The notes under the pieces: model-generated
The model's input: the letters and a program-made list of their open reading frames with translations, nothing else
What the model was told of the DNA's origin: nothing
Databases searched by the model: none
Assembly (NCBI GenBank): GCA_007833815.1
Contig: CP033464.1
Span: forward strand, 802,501-866,500
Source of the DNA: Brevibacillus laterosporus
GTDB taxonomy: Bacteria; Bacillota; Bacilli; Brevibacillales; Brevibacillaceae
Reading direction: 5' to 3'
DNA: 64,000 bases
Part shown: piece by piece, positions 43,901 to 52,742 of the stretch
Layout: the number at the start of each line of letters is the position of its first letter
Numbering within the stretch: position 1 is the stretch's first letter
Program-made: the position numbers and the translations under genes

Positions 43901-46245
43901 GACGATTGCCCCTCTCCTTGCCGGTGAAATAAAAAGCCACTTTCCACATAGGATTCATAATATTTCCTATTGTTACGGTAATACATGAGATCTTCAATAC
44001 CGAACCCGCCCATGAGTTTGACTTTCTCAATCCCGCTTTTATTCTTTTCATGAATGCAACCCTGCTTGTAATCTTTACTCCCTTGCTCTGTGCGAAATAC
44101 ATATTGAACAAAATCATTGGTGAAATCGGCAAAAAAGTATTTTTCCTCATATCTATACTTTTGCATAAACTGAAACACTTCTATATGGACAGATGACCGA
44201 TTTTCCAATTCTAAGGCCAAATCTCTATATAGCTGCTCTCTCGTCAAAACGGCCCTGTTGTCATAGGCAACCGTCACATTCGCTCTTGCAAGAAGCTCTT
44301 CTTCAAAGGAAAGAGAAAACGGCGCACTGGTCAGAATCTCTGTTCGACACATGTCACATAGCCGCTGGATCATCTCAGTAACTCCTTTTTCTAATAGAAA
44401 GGAGATGCTCCCCATGTATTTATCTTCAAAGTAAAAACCGGAACCTCTTTTAGCTTCTACTATATCAATCGATTCCTGTACCACAGCTCCATAGTATTCT
44501 TCTATGTTTTTATCTAAATAGTCAACGGCCTCTCGTATGCTCCGTCGTGACATCTCACTTACTTGTACTTTTATTTCTTCTAGCTGCATGACCTGTTTCT
44601 CTATTTTCTGATGAATCTCTTCCAATTGCTTTTCATAGTATTTAAGAAGCTCTACTTCCATTTCCAATCCCAAAATCTCATACTTCTTCTCATAAATCAT
44701 CGGGAAAAGATAGCGCACAAAACTCCTCACACGCTCTTTATCTCGGGTAAATAGACCACCCGTTTTTATCTCTTGTCGATCAACCCTCTGACGATAGAGT
44801 TCCTCTAGCTGGTCTTTGCTGTACTCTAGCTGTCGAACTGTTTCTCTTATTCTGGAACGGAGTACGCCAACAAGGCTCTTCTCCGCGTCATTTCCCGAAG
44901 TTAATTGATAGGCAGCATATAATCCGTATTTTGGATTTTCAATGATTCTCTCTCTAATAAGCTGAGAGAACTTATCTTTTCCCTGAAAGGAATTTCGTTT
45001 GGAACGAGCATCAAGTAAAAAATTTGTTGCAAAAAAGGTCTGACTGCTATCTTCGAACAGTGCTACCTCTGCCTCCTTAAGAGTCATACTCGTAAGTTCT
45101 TTGTAGCTAACGCCCGAAGTCATCAGACCTGTCATTTCTTCCAGCTTACTTTCATCAGGCAAAACAGACTTCACTTTTCGTAGAATATACGAATCTGTGA
45201 TTTCAAGCCTCTCTAGTGCCTCTGTTACATCATAATTCCCTTTTCCCTTCAAACGCTCTAGAAAATGATCATATACTTTTGCAAGTACCGTTAGTGCAAT
45301 AGCGTGAGTGGGTCGTTTCACTTTAGAAAGTCCAGCGGAAGCATATGTAGGTCTTCCAGTAGCTCCAGTGATATTATGCATAAATTGTGTTCGATTATAG
45401 TTCTCGTTACCCTCATATATTTCTGGTTCAACCCGTTTGTTGTTGAGCAGGACTATGTCACTAATCAATTCATAATTATCTTCCCTACCGTTATCAATAA
45501 ACATTCCCTGCTCATTTTTATCGCTTAGGATATAAACAAGCGAATAGAGCGGAGAATGCTTGTGCTCCACACCTAATGTAACACGATCCTCTGTCATTTG
45601 AAGATCCGCACAGAATTGGTAATCAATCTGCTGGTATTCGTTTACCTCGTCAAGGAAGCTAACTCCTATCGACGTAGAAAATCCAAATTCATGACCATTG
45701 TTCTTTTCCTGGATTAGAACATACAAATCCAACGAAACATTTTTAAACAATTCAGCAAGATAGCTTTTTACAAGCAACGTAAATTCTGGTACAAGCACAT
45801 TAGCTATATCATCAGCTCTTGTGACAACCGCAATATTGATTTGTTGATGATAAGTGAACAGCTTGCCCATATCGGCTACGCGATCACTTATCATCTTCAT
45901 CATTTTATTTAATTCAATCAGTAAGGACTCGTCTTGATAAAACATTTCATGTAAAGAAGCCCGCATCGCTTTTTTATCCGCAGACGGTTGAGGCAATCGG
46001 CAGCTATACACATTGGGGCGATCTAAGGTTTCTTCCGCATAAGCGTGAACATAGAGTACCCCTTCGCTATTTTGCCACTTCTGTTCATTACTCGCATAAA
46101 TCGCTTGGAGTGCGTCTAAGCTCTTATCACCTAAAAAGAGAAAAAGCACAGGGTTCTGAATGCTACGCTGTCCGTTCTCACTATCCAGTTGTTTTTCTAA
46201 ATCAGAGACATAGTGAGTTGCGAACTGCTCTATCAAATCCCTCAT
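43897..46245 (-). CDS. Unrecognised 782-aa protein, possible degenerate tubulin-like partner
   Basis: Soluble, no signal peptide. The N-terminal part has strand-helix units reminiscent of a Rossmann or tubulin fold (NPVLFLFLGDKSLDALQAIY; INIAVVTRADDIANVLVPEF, VSLDLYVLIQEK) but neither a GGTGSG nor a P-loop motif. Residues about 470-600 are strongly charged and predicted coiled coil (RETVRQLEYSKDQLEELYRQ, KQLEEIHQKIEKQVMQLEEIK). I suggest, as inference only, that it is a nucleotide-free relative or polymer partner of the large tubulin-like protein encoded 20 bp upstream. It overlaps the membrane vWA gene. Confidence 0.7.
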   Translation of the reverse strand: MRDLIEQFATHYVSDLEKQLDSENGQRSIQNPVLFLFLGDKSLDALQAIYASNEQKWQNSEGVLYVHAYAEETLDRPNVYSCRLPQPSADKKAMRASLHEMFYQDESLLIELNKMMKMISDRVADMGKLFTYHQQINIAVVTRADDIANVLVPEFTLLVKSYLAELFKNVSLDLYVLIQEKNNGHEFGFSTSIGVSFLDEVNEYQQIDYQFCADLQMTEDRVTLGVEHKHSPLYSLVYILSDKNEQGMFIDNGREDNYELISDIVLLNNKRVEPEIYEGNENYNRTQFMHNITGATGRPTYASAGLSKVKRPTHAIALTVLAKVYDHFLERLKGKGNYDVTEALERLEITDSYILRKVKSVLPDESKLEEMTGLMTSGVSYKELTSMTLKEAEVALFEDSSQTFFATNFLLDARSKRNSFQGKDKFSQLIRERIIENPKYGLYAAYQLTSGNDAEKSLVGVLRSRIRETVRQLEYSKDQLEELYRQRVDRQEIKTGGLFTRDKERVRSFVRYLFPMIYEKKYEILGLEMEVELLKYYEKQLEEIHQKIEKQVMQLEEIKVQVSEMSRRSIREAVDYLDKNIEEYYGAVVQESIDIVEAKRGSGFYFEDKYMGSISFLLEKGVTEMIQRLCDMCRTEILTSAPFSLSFEEELLARANVTVAYDNRAVLTREQLYRDLALELENRSSVHIEVFQFMQKYRYEEKYFFADFTNDFVQYVFRTEQGSKDYKQGCIHEKNKSGIEKVKLMGGFGIEDLMYYRNNRKYYESYVESGFLFHRQGEGQSS

Positions 46246-46265
46246 GCTTTTCCCCTCCTAATTCA

Positions 46266-49200
46266 TTATTGTAATGTTTTGCGCATATCGTTCACTTTAG
46301 ACCACACTTTTTTATAAAAGCGATACATGTCTTCTCCATTTACAAAGTCATCCCGATCGTATTCAAGCTCATTCTTCGCTTCCTGAAAAGCGGTAGTGAT
46401 TTCATCTAGCTTTGTCATCAATTCCTGGGTATCAAGCGCAGATGTCATCTGATCGCTACGTTTGCTCGCTTTACGTTGAAGAGTAGTCATTTGTTTACCA
46501 TCCAGGTTTCGGTATTGATTATAGATGGCGTACTCAACATGCTTGTTCACCTTCAATAGATTGACGAATGGTTCCCAAGCCTCTTCTTCTTCGTCTTTGT
46601 CATACACATATAGCGCACCTTTTTTGCAAATGGTACTCGTGTATAAAGCTTCAATGAAACGGTTTATCAGCTCTTCCTCACCTTGAATGGACTGGATGAT
46701 CTGTTCTAGCTCAAGCATTTTGCTCTCAATGTCTTCATACTTCCGCACTTCTTGTTGCAACAAACGAATAAGTTCTGGAGAGCGAATTAAGTTTTCTTTT
46801 GCCATCTCTTCGTTAATGCTACCAAACAGATCCTTTGTATAATCCTGCTCCAATCCTTGCTCCATGAAGCCCTTCAGTTCAGTCAGACATCTCTTGATCT
46901 CTCCTGGGCTACCTTTAGATGGATCCTTGTCTAGCTGGTATTTGGACAAAAAGGAAGTAATTTCAAATGGCTTCGTAATGATGCAATCGTAACGGTTACT
47001 AGTTTTATTTTCGCTGTCTTTTTCGATAATGCATCCGTAACGAACGGCTCTGTCAAATAGGCTGCGAACTCTCGCATTGTACTCTTTTACACGATCATTG
47101 AGATACGTTTCTCCCCATGATTTCTCTGGAATAGGGGAAGGCAGGTACGCCCAGTTATTTTTTTCTGATTGTACGAGATGACGACCGATCCCCTCTTTTT
47201 CTAGAATGGTTCGCTCATAGCTTTCCTCGTACACTTTTAGCGGTGTATAAGCAAACAGAGGAACACCATTTTTCGTATTCAACCAGAAAATACGGTTTTT
47301 AACTCCACTCTCCTTAACAGTAAAGCGAGAGCCACTAATAGACGTGTTTTGATAGTTCTTGATTCCTTTTAAAATAGACGGAGCTTGCAATGGTACGGAA
47401 ACAAAACCCCACGAAGGGAAATCCATATTACCTAGATTATTACTAAGATGAAAGACTGGAATGGCTTCTTCATCCAATTTACTAGCAATTTTCCGTTCTA
47501 CGATACGATCTAGGGTTTCGTCTTGCCCGTATTTAATTAGCAAAAACTCTTCCATAGACTTTGTAATTAACTCGCTGAACTTATCAGATAAAAAGTCAGA
47601 AATGGAACTGACAATGTCTACTTCTGTTTCCTTGATCCAATTATCAGAGCGCTTCAACAATTCAGCAGTGAAATCACGAATCAAATCATCTGTATCCTTC
47701 TGATCAAGGGTTTCGCCTATAACCTTCGCAATATCAGGGACACCAACAATATTCCAGTAATAGGTTTTATTACCAGTTCTATCCATCTCTTCCCCGCCGT
47801 TAATCAGGATGTCACCATTCTTTTCAAAAATTTGTTTGAGTGTATTTAAAATCTCCGTAAACACACTGTAAATCCGATTATTTTCCTCATTTAATCGACG
47901 ATAAAGCTCCTCGTAAAACTCGATCATTTGCTCTAGCTTTTCATGATCGGCAAGTAGCTGATATTCGTTGATTTTTGCTTCTAAATAGCTATTTTTCTTT
48001 CTTTCTTTTGAAATGAACGCACTACGAGCATCACCTAGCTTCTCATTAGCTGTTTCACGTGCTCCCTCAATCTCTCTTGGGAAACCCTCTATATTCAATT
48101 TCAAGCTTTCAATATAAGACAGGATCATTTTAAGCAAGGAAAACCCCTTATCCGAATGGATCAAACGCGATGCGAAAAATGGCCCTTGTTGTGCGTGCAA
48201 AAATACCCTTGTAATCATTTCGCCAAATGTAGTGGTCAGCTCTCCAGGTAGCTGCTTCTTACACTTGATGTATTCCTCTCTCGCTTTAGCGAGATAGCCC
48301 TGCTCCAGCTCATGATCGATACTAACAAGTTGTTGGGTGATCACATTGCTATAGCTAAGACGTTCACTATTTTCGTAACCTGGAATAGGTTCAGGAACGC
48401 GCTCTTCAAACTTTTTGGAGATTGAATCGATATCGATGCTTAATTTGCGAGCAAATTTTTCTGCATCCTCCTGTGTAGGAGCAACGGTGAACATATTCTC
48501 CATTTTTTTAAACAAACGATACGCCAAATAAGTAGTCATCTCTTCAATCGGTAATACCGCAGAAGAAGCTCCAATTACGTTGTATTGATAGTTGGCCGCA
48601 TAAGCTTTTGGCATCTGATTAATGTTGGTGCGAATGTTACTAATATAATCGTGAATCGCAAACTCTTCGCCCGACCGTTTTTCTTCACTAGCCATGAAGT
48701 TGGTGATATTCTCTGCCGTAACATTCATGCAGTAATCATAGGCATTTTCTAATGATTTGCCTTCCAGATTGGTTGCAGAAATAAGATGGCACAGATTGAA
48801 GGGAGGCATCGGAGAGGACACGTTTAATACGTTGCCATATTGTTGTTTGAAGCGCTCCATACGTTCATCTGCATTCATCCAATAATCTAGCTCTTTTAAC
48901 GCTGCATACCCGTTTTTCATAATGTAATCGCGTGTATGCGAGCTGAGACTTTTATTAGCCAAGTTAACGTCTGGCGTAAATAGATAGCCAAGCGAATTAA
49001 CTTTATCTACTCCCGCACTGCCGAATTCTCTTTCCAAAATACCACGAACAATATAGGCAATATCCATGAAGCAACCACTACCGGTTCCACCCGAAATACC
49101 CGTTAAAATAAATACGATCAGCTTCTTGTTAGTGCCTTCCGTAAGCATTTTAATCTTTTTCTCGATGGTTTGAACAACCTGAGTAATCTTTGTGAATAGA

Positions 49201-49655
49201 AGTAAACGACCTGCCTGTCTCACCCCTGATGCTCCACTAATTCCATCTGTAATCGTCAGCTCAGGTGACAGCCAATCCGTAATATACGGTTCCAAAATGC
49301 TTCTGTTCTGCAATACTCCACCGATCTCCGGATTGGAAAGCAATACAAACTCAGAGATTGGATCAAGTCCAATACCCTTATAACGCTTGTTACGGTCATG
49401 CTCATTGGTTTCAAAGGCTACAAATTCAATATTATCCGGTTTTTCTTTCCGCTTTTTCGATAGAGCATCTACTGGTAATTTAAAGCGTCTGTTTACCTGA
49501 TATTTTAAACGGAGCAAAGCATCAATCCCTGTTCCACCTAAACCTATAACAAGCATAGGGTTATCGATGGTATCTACCCGAATCTTATCACTAACGATTC
49601 CCCCGCCTAATGATACATCCAACTGTTGAATATGTTCTCTTACTACTGCTTTCAT
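46266..49655 (-). CDS. Large tubulin/FtsZ-like GTPase (Tubulin_2 type)
   Basis: An 1129-aa protein. The N-terminal GTPase domain has the T1 loop VIGLGGTGIDALLRLK (36-51) and the tubulin signature GISGGTGSGCFMD (186-198). It thus belongs to the tubulin-like family (Tubulin_2, FtsZ-like group) found in scattered bacteria and archaea next to vWA proteins and a distinct GTPase, a system proposed to remodel membranes. It is three times longer than FtsZ; residues about 400-1129 are a unique, mostly helical extension with coiled-coil stretches (RETANEKLGDARSAFISKER, YEDIESKMLELEQIIQSIQG). No membrane segment; cytoplasmic. Core gene of the operon, 15 bp after the secreted vWA gene. Confidence 0.85.
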   Translation of the reverse strand: MKAVVREHIQQLDVSLGGGIVSDKIRVDTIDNPMLVIGLGGTGIDALLRLKYQVNRRFKLPVDALSKKRKEKPDNIEFVAFETNEHDRNKRYKGIGLDPISEFVLLSNPEIGGVLQNRSILEPYITDWLSPELTITDGISGASGVRQAGRLLLFTKITQVVQTIEKKIKMLTEGTNKKLIVFILTGISGGTGSGCFMDIAYIVRGILEREFGSAGVDKVNSLGYLFTPDVNLANKSLSSHTRDYIMKNGYAALKELDYWMNADERMERFKQQYGNVLNVSSPMPPFNLCHLISATNLEGKSLENAYDYCMNVTAENITNFMASEEKRSGEEFAIHDYISNIRTNINQMPKAYAANYQYNVIGASSAVLPIEEMTTYLAYRLFKKMENMFTVAPTQEDAEKFARKLSIDIDSISKKFEERVPEPIPGYENSERLSYSNVITQQLVSIDHELEQGYLAKAREEYIKCKKQLPGELTTTFGEMITRVFLHAQQGPFFASRLIHSDKGFSLLKMILSYIESLKLNIEGFPREIEGARETANEKLGDARSAFISKERKKNSYLEAKINEYQLLADHEKLEQMIEFYEELYRRLNEENNRIYSVFTEILNTLKQIFEKNGDILINGGEEMDRTGNKTYYWNIVGVPDIAKVIGETLDQKDTDDLIRDFTAELLKRSDNWIKETEVDIVSSISDFLSDKFSELITKSMEEFLLIKYGQDETLDRIVERKIASKLDEEAIPVFHLSNNLGNMDFPSWGFVSVPLQAPSILKGIKNYQNTSISGSRFTVKESGVKNRIFWLNTKNGVPLFAYTPLKVYEESYERTILEKEGIGRHLVQSEKNNWAYLPSPIPEKSWGETYLNDRVKEYNARVRSLFDRAVRYGCIIEKDSENKTSNRYDCIITKPFEITSFLSKYQLDKDPSKGSPGEIKRCLTELKGFMEQGLEQDYTKDLFGSINEEMAKENLIRSPELIRLLQQEVRKYEDIESKMLELEQIIQSIQGEEELINRFIEALYTSTICKKGALYVYDKDEEEEAWEPFVNLLKVNKHVEYAIYNQYRNLDGKQMTTLQRKASKRSDQMTSALDTQELMTKLDEITTAFQEAKNELEYDRDDFVNGEDMYRFYKKVWSKVNDMRKTLQ

Positions 49656-49670
49656 ATAATCGATCCTCTC

Positions 49671-51452
49671 CTAGACGATATAGTCTATAAAGACTGATTT
49701 GTTTACACCTGAAAGGGATACTTTGATCCGATCGTTCTTTTTTAATTCCCTTCCTTTACTTGCATCTAGCACTCTTCCAGCCTTTTCAATCTGACATTCA
49801 GATTTGTTCAAAATGATCAGCGTGTCATTTTTACCTGGTACAAAAATGATCTTGTCAGTCTCCTGAAACTCTGGGGCCAGCTGCAACAGTTGATGCAATT
49901 TGACCTTTCCTTTAAAAGTATTCAGTTTTTTATACTGCGGGCTTGATTTCTCGCCTGTATCCTCATTGTAAATTTCGATAGCCATCTGTCCCATAAATCC
50001 TTTGTTAGCCTTCTTCCAAATGGACAGTACGTAAAAAATGACAGCTAGAACTAAAATAAGACCAAGAGTCCCTGCAATTACTATTAACCACGGAAAAGGC
50101 TTTTCTTCCCCTGTCGGAGCTGTTGTCGGCTGTTGAGTACCCGTTGCCCCTGTATTTGTTGCATCAACAGTAACAGGCTGTGTTTCTCGATAGAAACTGC
50201 TATCCTCCGCTTTTACCTTAATCTCGTATTGATGGGAGGATGGGACAGCGAAGTTCCCAGTGAATCCGCTACCCGTATTGGTTAGTACGATTTCGCTTGT
50301 TTTTTTGTCTGTTAGGTCGTTAACAAGTAGTTTTGCTTTCATGCTTTTATAAAGATCGGTGCTGGTCATTTTTTGCCCGTTACTGACCAGTTCTGCTTTG
50401 ATTTGGATATCATCGCCGACTTTAAATGTTTTATTTGGTATCGGCTCCATCGAGAGCTGCAAATCATAATTAAAGATCATATTAATATCGATCTTGTCCT
50501 TAGCTACCCCTTTTACCTGCAATTTCCAATCCCCTTGTTGGGGCTTCAGCATTTTAATCATAGAATACGCACTAGATTTGGAAAAATGCACCTGATTAGA
50601 CGGGATCGTTACGGTTTTTCCAGATGGATCAAACAGCTTTACCTGAACCGAATTCGTTGACATAATGGATATATTTGCTTCCAGCACATTGGTATTAGGG
50701 ATCGAGATCGTTACATCCTGAAAAGCTCCATTAGCAGTAAGATTTTTGACAGGAACAACCTTTAGCTTCAAATGATTAGCAAAGATCTCACTTAAAATTT
50801 GTGGTAGCTTGTCAGCTGTACTTGTTTCAAAAAATTTACCATTCGTCTCTGTCGCAATCTGTTGCAGAGTCGTTCTGTTCAACTGCCCGTCTGCATTCAA
50901 TCCAATAGTGTATATCGGGTATCCTTTACTTTTTGCCACTTTCACAGCATCCTGCAATTTTTGATCAGACATCTGTTGCGTACGGTTGGAATCTTTATTT
51001 AAAAAATTATTTCCATCTGCTAGCAACACGACTATGGGTGAATGCGCAGGGTCATGTCCTGCATCAAGAATTTTGACTGCTTCTTCGACCCCCACGGAGA
51101 TATCTGTATAAGGACCTTTTTGTAAACTATCAATAAAAGATTTGATCTGTTGCTTGTCCTGATCTGTTTTAACTTCAATCAGTGCTTTTTCTCGCTCAAT
51201 TTTATCCGTGTAAGCGATGACCCCGATCTTATTCCCCTGTACAGAAGTCATATCTACAAACATTTTCATCGCTTCATTGCTTACTTTATTTTTATCACTT
51301 TGAGTCATGGAATTGCTGACGTCCACCACCAACACAGCGTCCATTTTGTCTCCACCAGTTTGTGCAAACCCAAACGTGGCACCTGTGGTTAGAGAAGCCA
51401 ACAGAAGTCCCACGCACAATATACACTGAAGCACTCTCTTACATTGAAGCAT
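49671..51452 (-). CDS. Secreted vWA protein with membrane anchor and cytoplasmic tail
   Basis: A 593-aa protein: signal peptide (1-30), extracytoplasmic vWA domain (about 36-225) with MIDAS DVSNS (44-48), the Thr in GPYTDISVG and the Asp in LLADGNN; two or three beta-sandwich modules (about 230-430); a T/Q/P-rich stalk (NTGATGTQQPTTAPTGEEKP), one membrane helix (about 452-478), and a cytoplasmic beta-rich domain of about 110 residues that looks FHA-like in size and strand pattern but lacks a recognised signature. First gene of the operon. It links the cell surface to the cytoplasmic tubulin-like/GTPase proteins, like a receptor. Confidence 0.84.
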   Translation of the reverse strand: MLQCKRVLQCILCVGLLLASLTTGATFGFAQTGGDKMDAVLVVDVSNSMTQSDKNKVSNEAMKMFVDMTSVQGNKIGVIAYTDKIEREKALIEVKTDQDKQQIKSFIDSLQKGPYTDISVGVEEAVKILDAGHDPAHSPIVVLLADGNNFLNKDSNRTQQMSDQKLQDAVKVAKSKGYPIYTIGLNADGQLNRTTLQQIATETNGKFFETSTADKLPQILSEIFANHLKLKVVPVKNLTANGAFQDVTISIPNTNVLEANISIMSTNSVQVKLFDPSGKTVTIPSNQVHFSKSSAYSMIKMLKPQQGDWKLQVKGVAKDKIDINMIFNYDLQLSMEPIPNKTFKVGDDIQIKAELVSNGQKMTSTDLYKSMKAKLLVNDLTDKKTSEIVLTNTGSGFTGNFAVPSSHQYEIKVKAEDSSFYRETQPVTVDATNTGATGTQQPTTAPTGEEKPFPWLIVIAGTLGLILVLAVIFYVLSIWKKANKGFMGQMAIEIYNEDTGEKSSPQYKKLNTFKGKVKLHQLLQLAPEFQETDKIIFVPGKNDTLIILNKSECQIEKAGRVLDASKGRELKKNDRIKVSLSGVNKSVFIDYIV

Positions 51453-51654
51453 GTTAGTGAACCTCCGCTATTTATTTTTTGTGAGAATTACCCATTTTTT
51501 GATCAACTATTGCAAAGAATGTGACTATATGACAAGATTACCACTATATTTTACAATAAAAAAGAGTAAAGGAATGTAAGATCCATATAACGTTATACGG
51601 AAACATGTACTAATATGTTACATATTTCGACATTGAATATTTGGAGAATGATAG
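51453..51654. promoter_or_regulatory. Divergent control region of the tubulin-like system
   Basis: Both operons start here. TATAACGTTATA (51586-51597) is a perfect 12-bp palindrome, and AACAT / ATGTT (51602-51606, 51615-51619) is an inverted repeat with an 8-nt spacer. Both lie 35-70 bp before the microprotein ATG and can be operator sites. AT-rich boxes around them allow several promoter readings; none is compelling. Confidence 0.45.
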
Positions 51655-51804
51655 ATGATAACTTATATCTTTTTCGCTGTTGCTTTGGTACTACTGGGCT
51701 ATCGTTTCACTCAACTGTGGCTATCTAAACGAAAAAGTAAGACAGAAGCGGAGATGGATCAGTATCTTCATGCCCTGTTAAACAATGAAGGTGAACAAAA
51801 ATGA
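51655..51804 (+). CDS. 49-aa membrane microprotein
   Basis: ATG at 51655 with GGAGAA 8 nt upstream; stop codon TGA (51802-51804) overlaps the next ATG by 4 nt. The product starts MITYIFFAVALVLLGYRF, a single membrane helix (about 2-22), then WLSKRKSKTEAEMDQYLHAL, a basic-to-acidic cytoplasmic tail of about 25 residues. Coupled translation with the 313-aa protein and a clean ribosome binding site make it very likely to be real. It is probably a subunit or regulator of the system, for example an anchor for a soluble component. Confidence 0.72.
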   Translation: MITYIFFAVALVLLGYRFTQLWLSKRKSKTEAEMDQYLHALLNNEGEQK

Positions 51805-52742
51805 AGACAAAAATTGGTGTTCAATTTAGAAAGACAGCCAAAACAACATACGCCTTTGAACGTTTGAAATATTGTCCAAAATGCCATTCATATTCTGTCT
51901 TATGGGATACCGAATGTCCATTTTGTGAAAAAACAGTAAAACTCCTACCTATCCGTGCTGTCTCTTCTGCCACTACAAGACGTAACGTTCAAATTCGCTT
52001 TCTTTGGATTGGTCTATTTGTCTGCCTCTCCGCTATCTTTGCCAATACGCCGATGAACCTTGCACTCGCCTGTGGAGGAGGAGTTGTCCTCTTTTCACTC
52101 TTTTGGCTTATGCAGAAGCGCTACGGCTCCTATGAAAAAAACGTTCACTTTCAGCAATTGATCCTAACAGAGCATGAGAATATTAAAAATGCTCTGTATA
52201 GACATCTTGAAGATATTGACTCAGATGTGAAGGCAAAAAGATACAAGGATGCCTATGAAAAAATCCGGGAAGTTGGCTACTTTATCGACTCCGATTTGGT
52301 AAAAATTCTCAAAGTTAAATATCTCAATCGTTTTGTTCTGCGCAAGGACATGGAGCTGGAGTTAGACACATTGATCCCTTCTGATTACAATCAGAATTTT
52401 ATTGAATATCTTCATGAGGTACTTAAAGTCCAACCTTGGCTAGTAAAACAAACAGTGCTAGATTATGTAATTCAACATAAGACATATATTCTTCAAAGTA
52501 ATAATGGCGTGCAAATACTTGGTCAAGTAGCCGGTGCCTCCCTTCGAGTGAGAGCTCATGTAGATCAGTATCAGGATTTTATCATTGAGTTCATAGCGTA
52601 TTTGCCTAAGGAACGTTTGGTTCGTTTAGCTAAAATGGTAAGCGCTCATCGAGACAGTCATTGGGAAAAATTATATGAAGCTACCAAGAAACAAGTGGAT
52701 CAACATTATTCGTTCGATCCAGAATTGAAAGGATTGCTATGA
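51801..52742 (+). CDS. Zinc-ribbon protein with membrane helices
   Basis: A 313-aa protein. The N-terminus has a zinc ribbon (CPKC at about 25-28 and CPFC at about 39-42), two membrane helices (about 65-85 and 88-106), and a cytoplasmic helical domain (about 110-313) without a known motif. The zinc ribbon resembles that of the GTPase in the opposite operon in spacing of its C-x-x-C pairs only. Starts in the stop codon of the microprotein and ends by overlapping the next gene by 4 nt, so all three are made together. Confidence 0.75.
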   Translation: MKTKIGVQFRKTAKTTYAFERLKYCPKCHSYSVLWDTECPFCEKTVKLLPIRAVSSATTRRNVQIRFLWIGLFVCLSAIFANTPMNLALACGGGVVLFSLFWLMQKRYGSYEKNVHFQQLILTEHENIKNALYRHLEDIDSDVKAKRYKDAYEKIREVGYFIDSDLVKILKVKYLNRFVLRKDMELELDTLIPSDYNQNFIEYLHEVLKVQPWLVKQTVLDYVIQHKTYILQSNNGVQILGQVAGASLRVRAHVDQYQDFIIEFIAYLPKERLVRLAKMVSAHRDSHWEKLYEATKKQVDQHYSFDPELKGLL

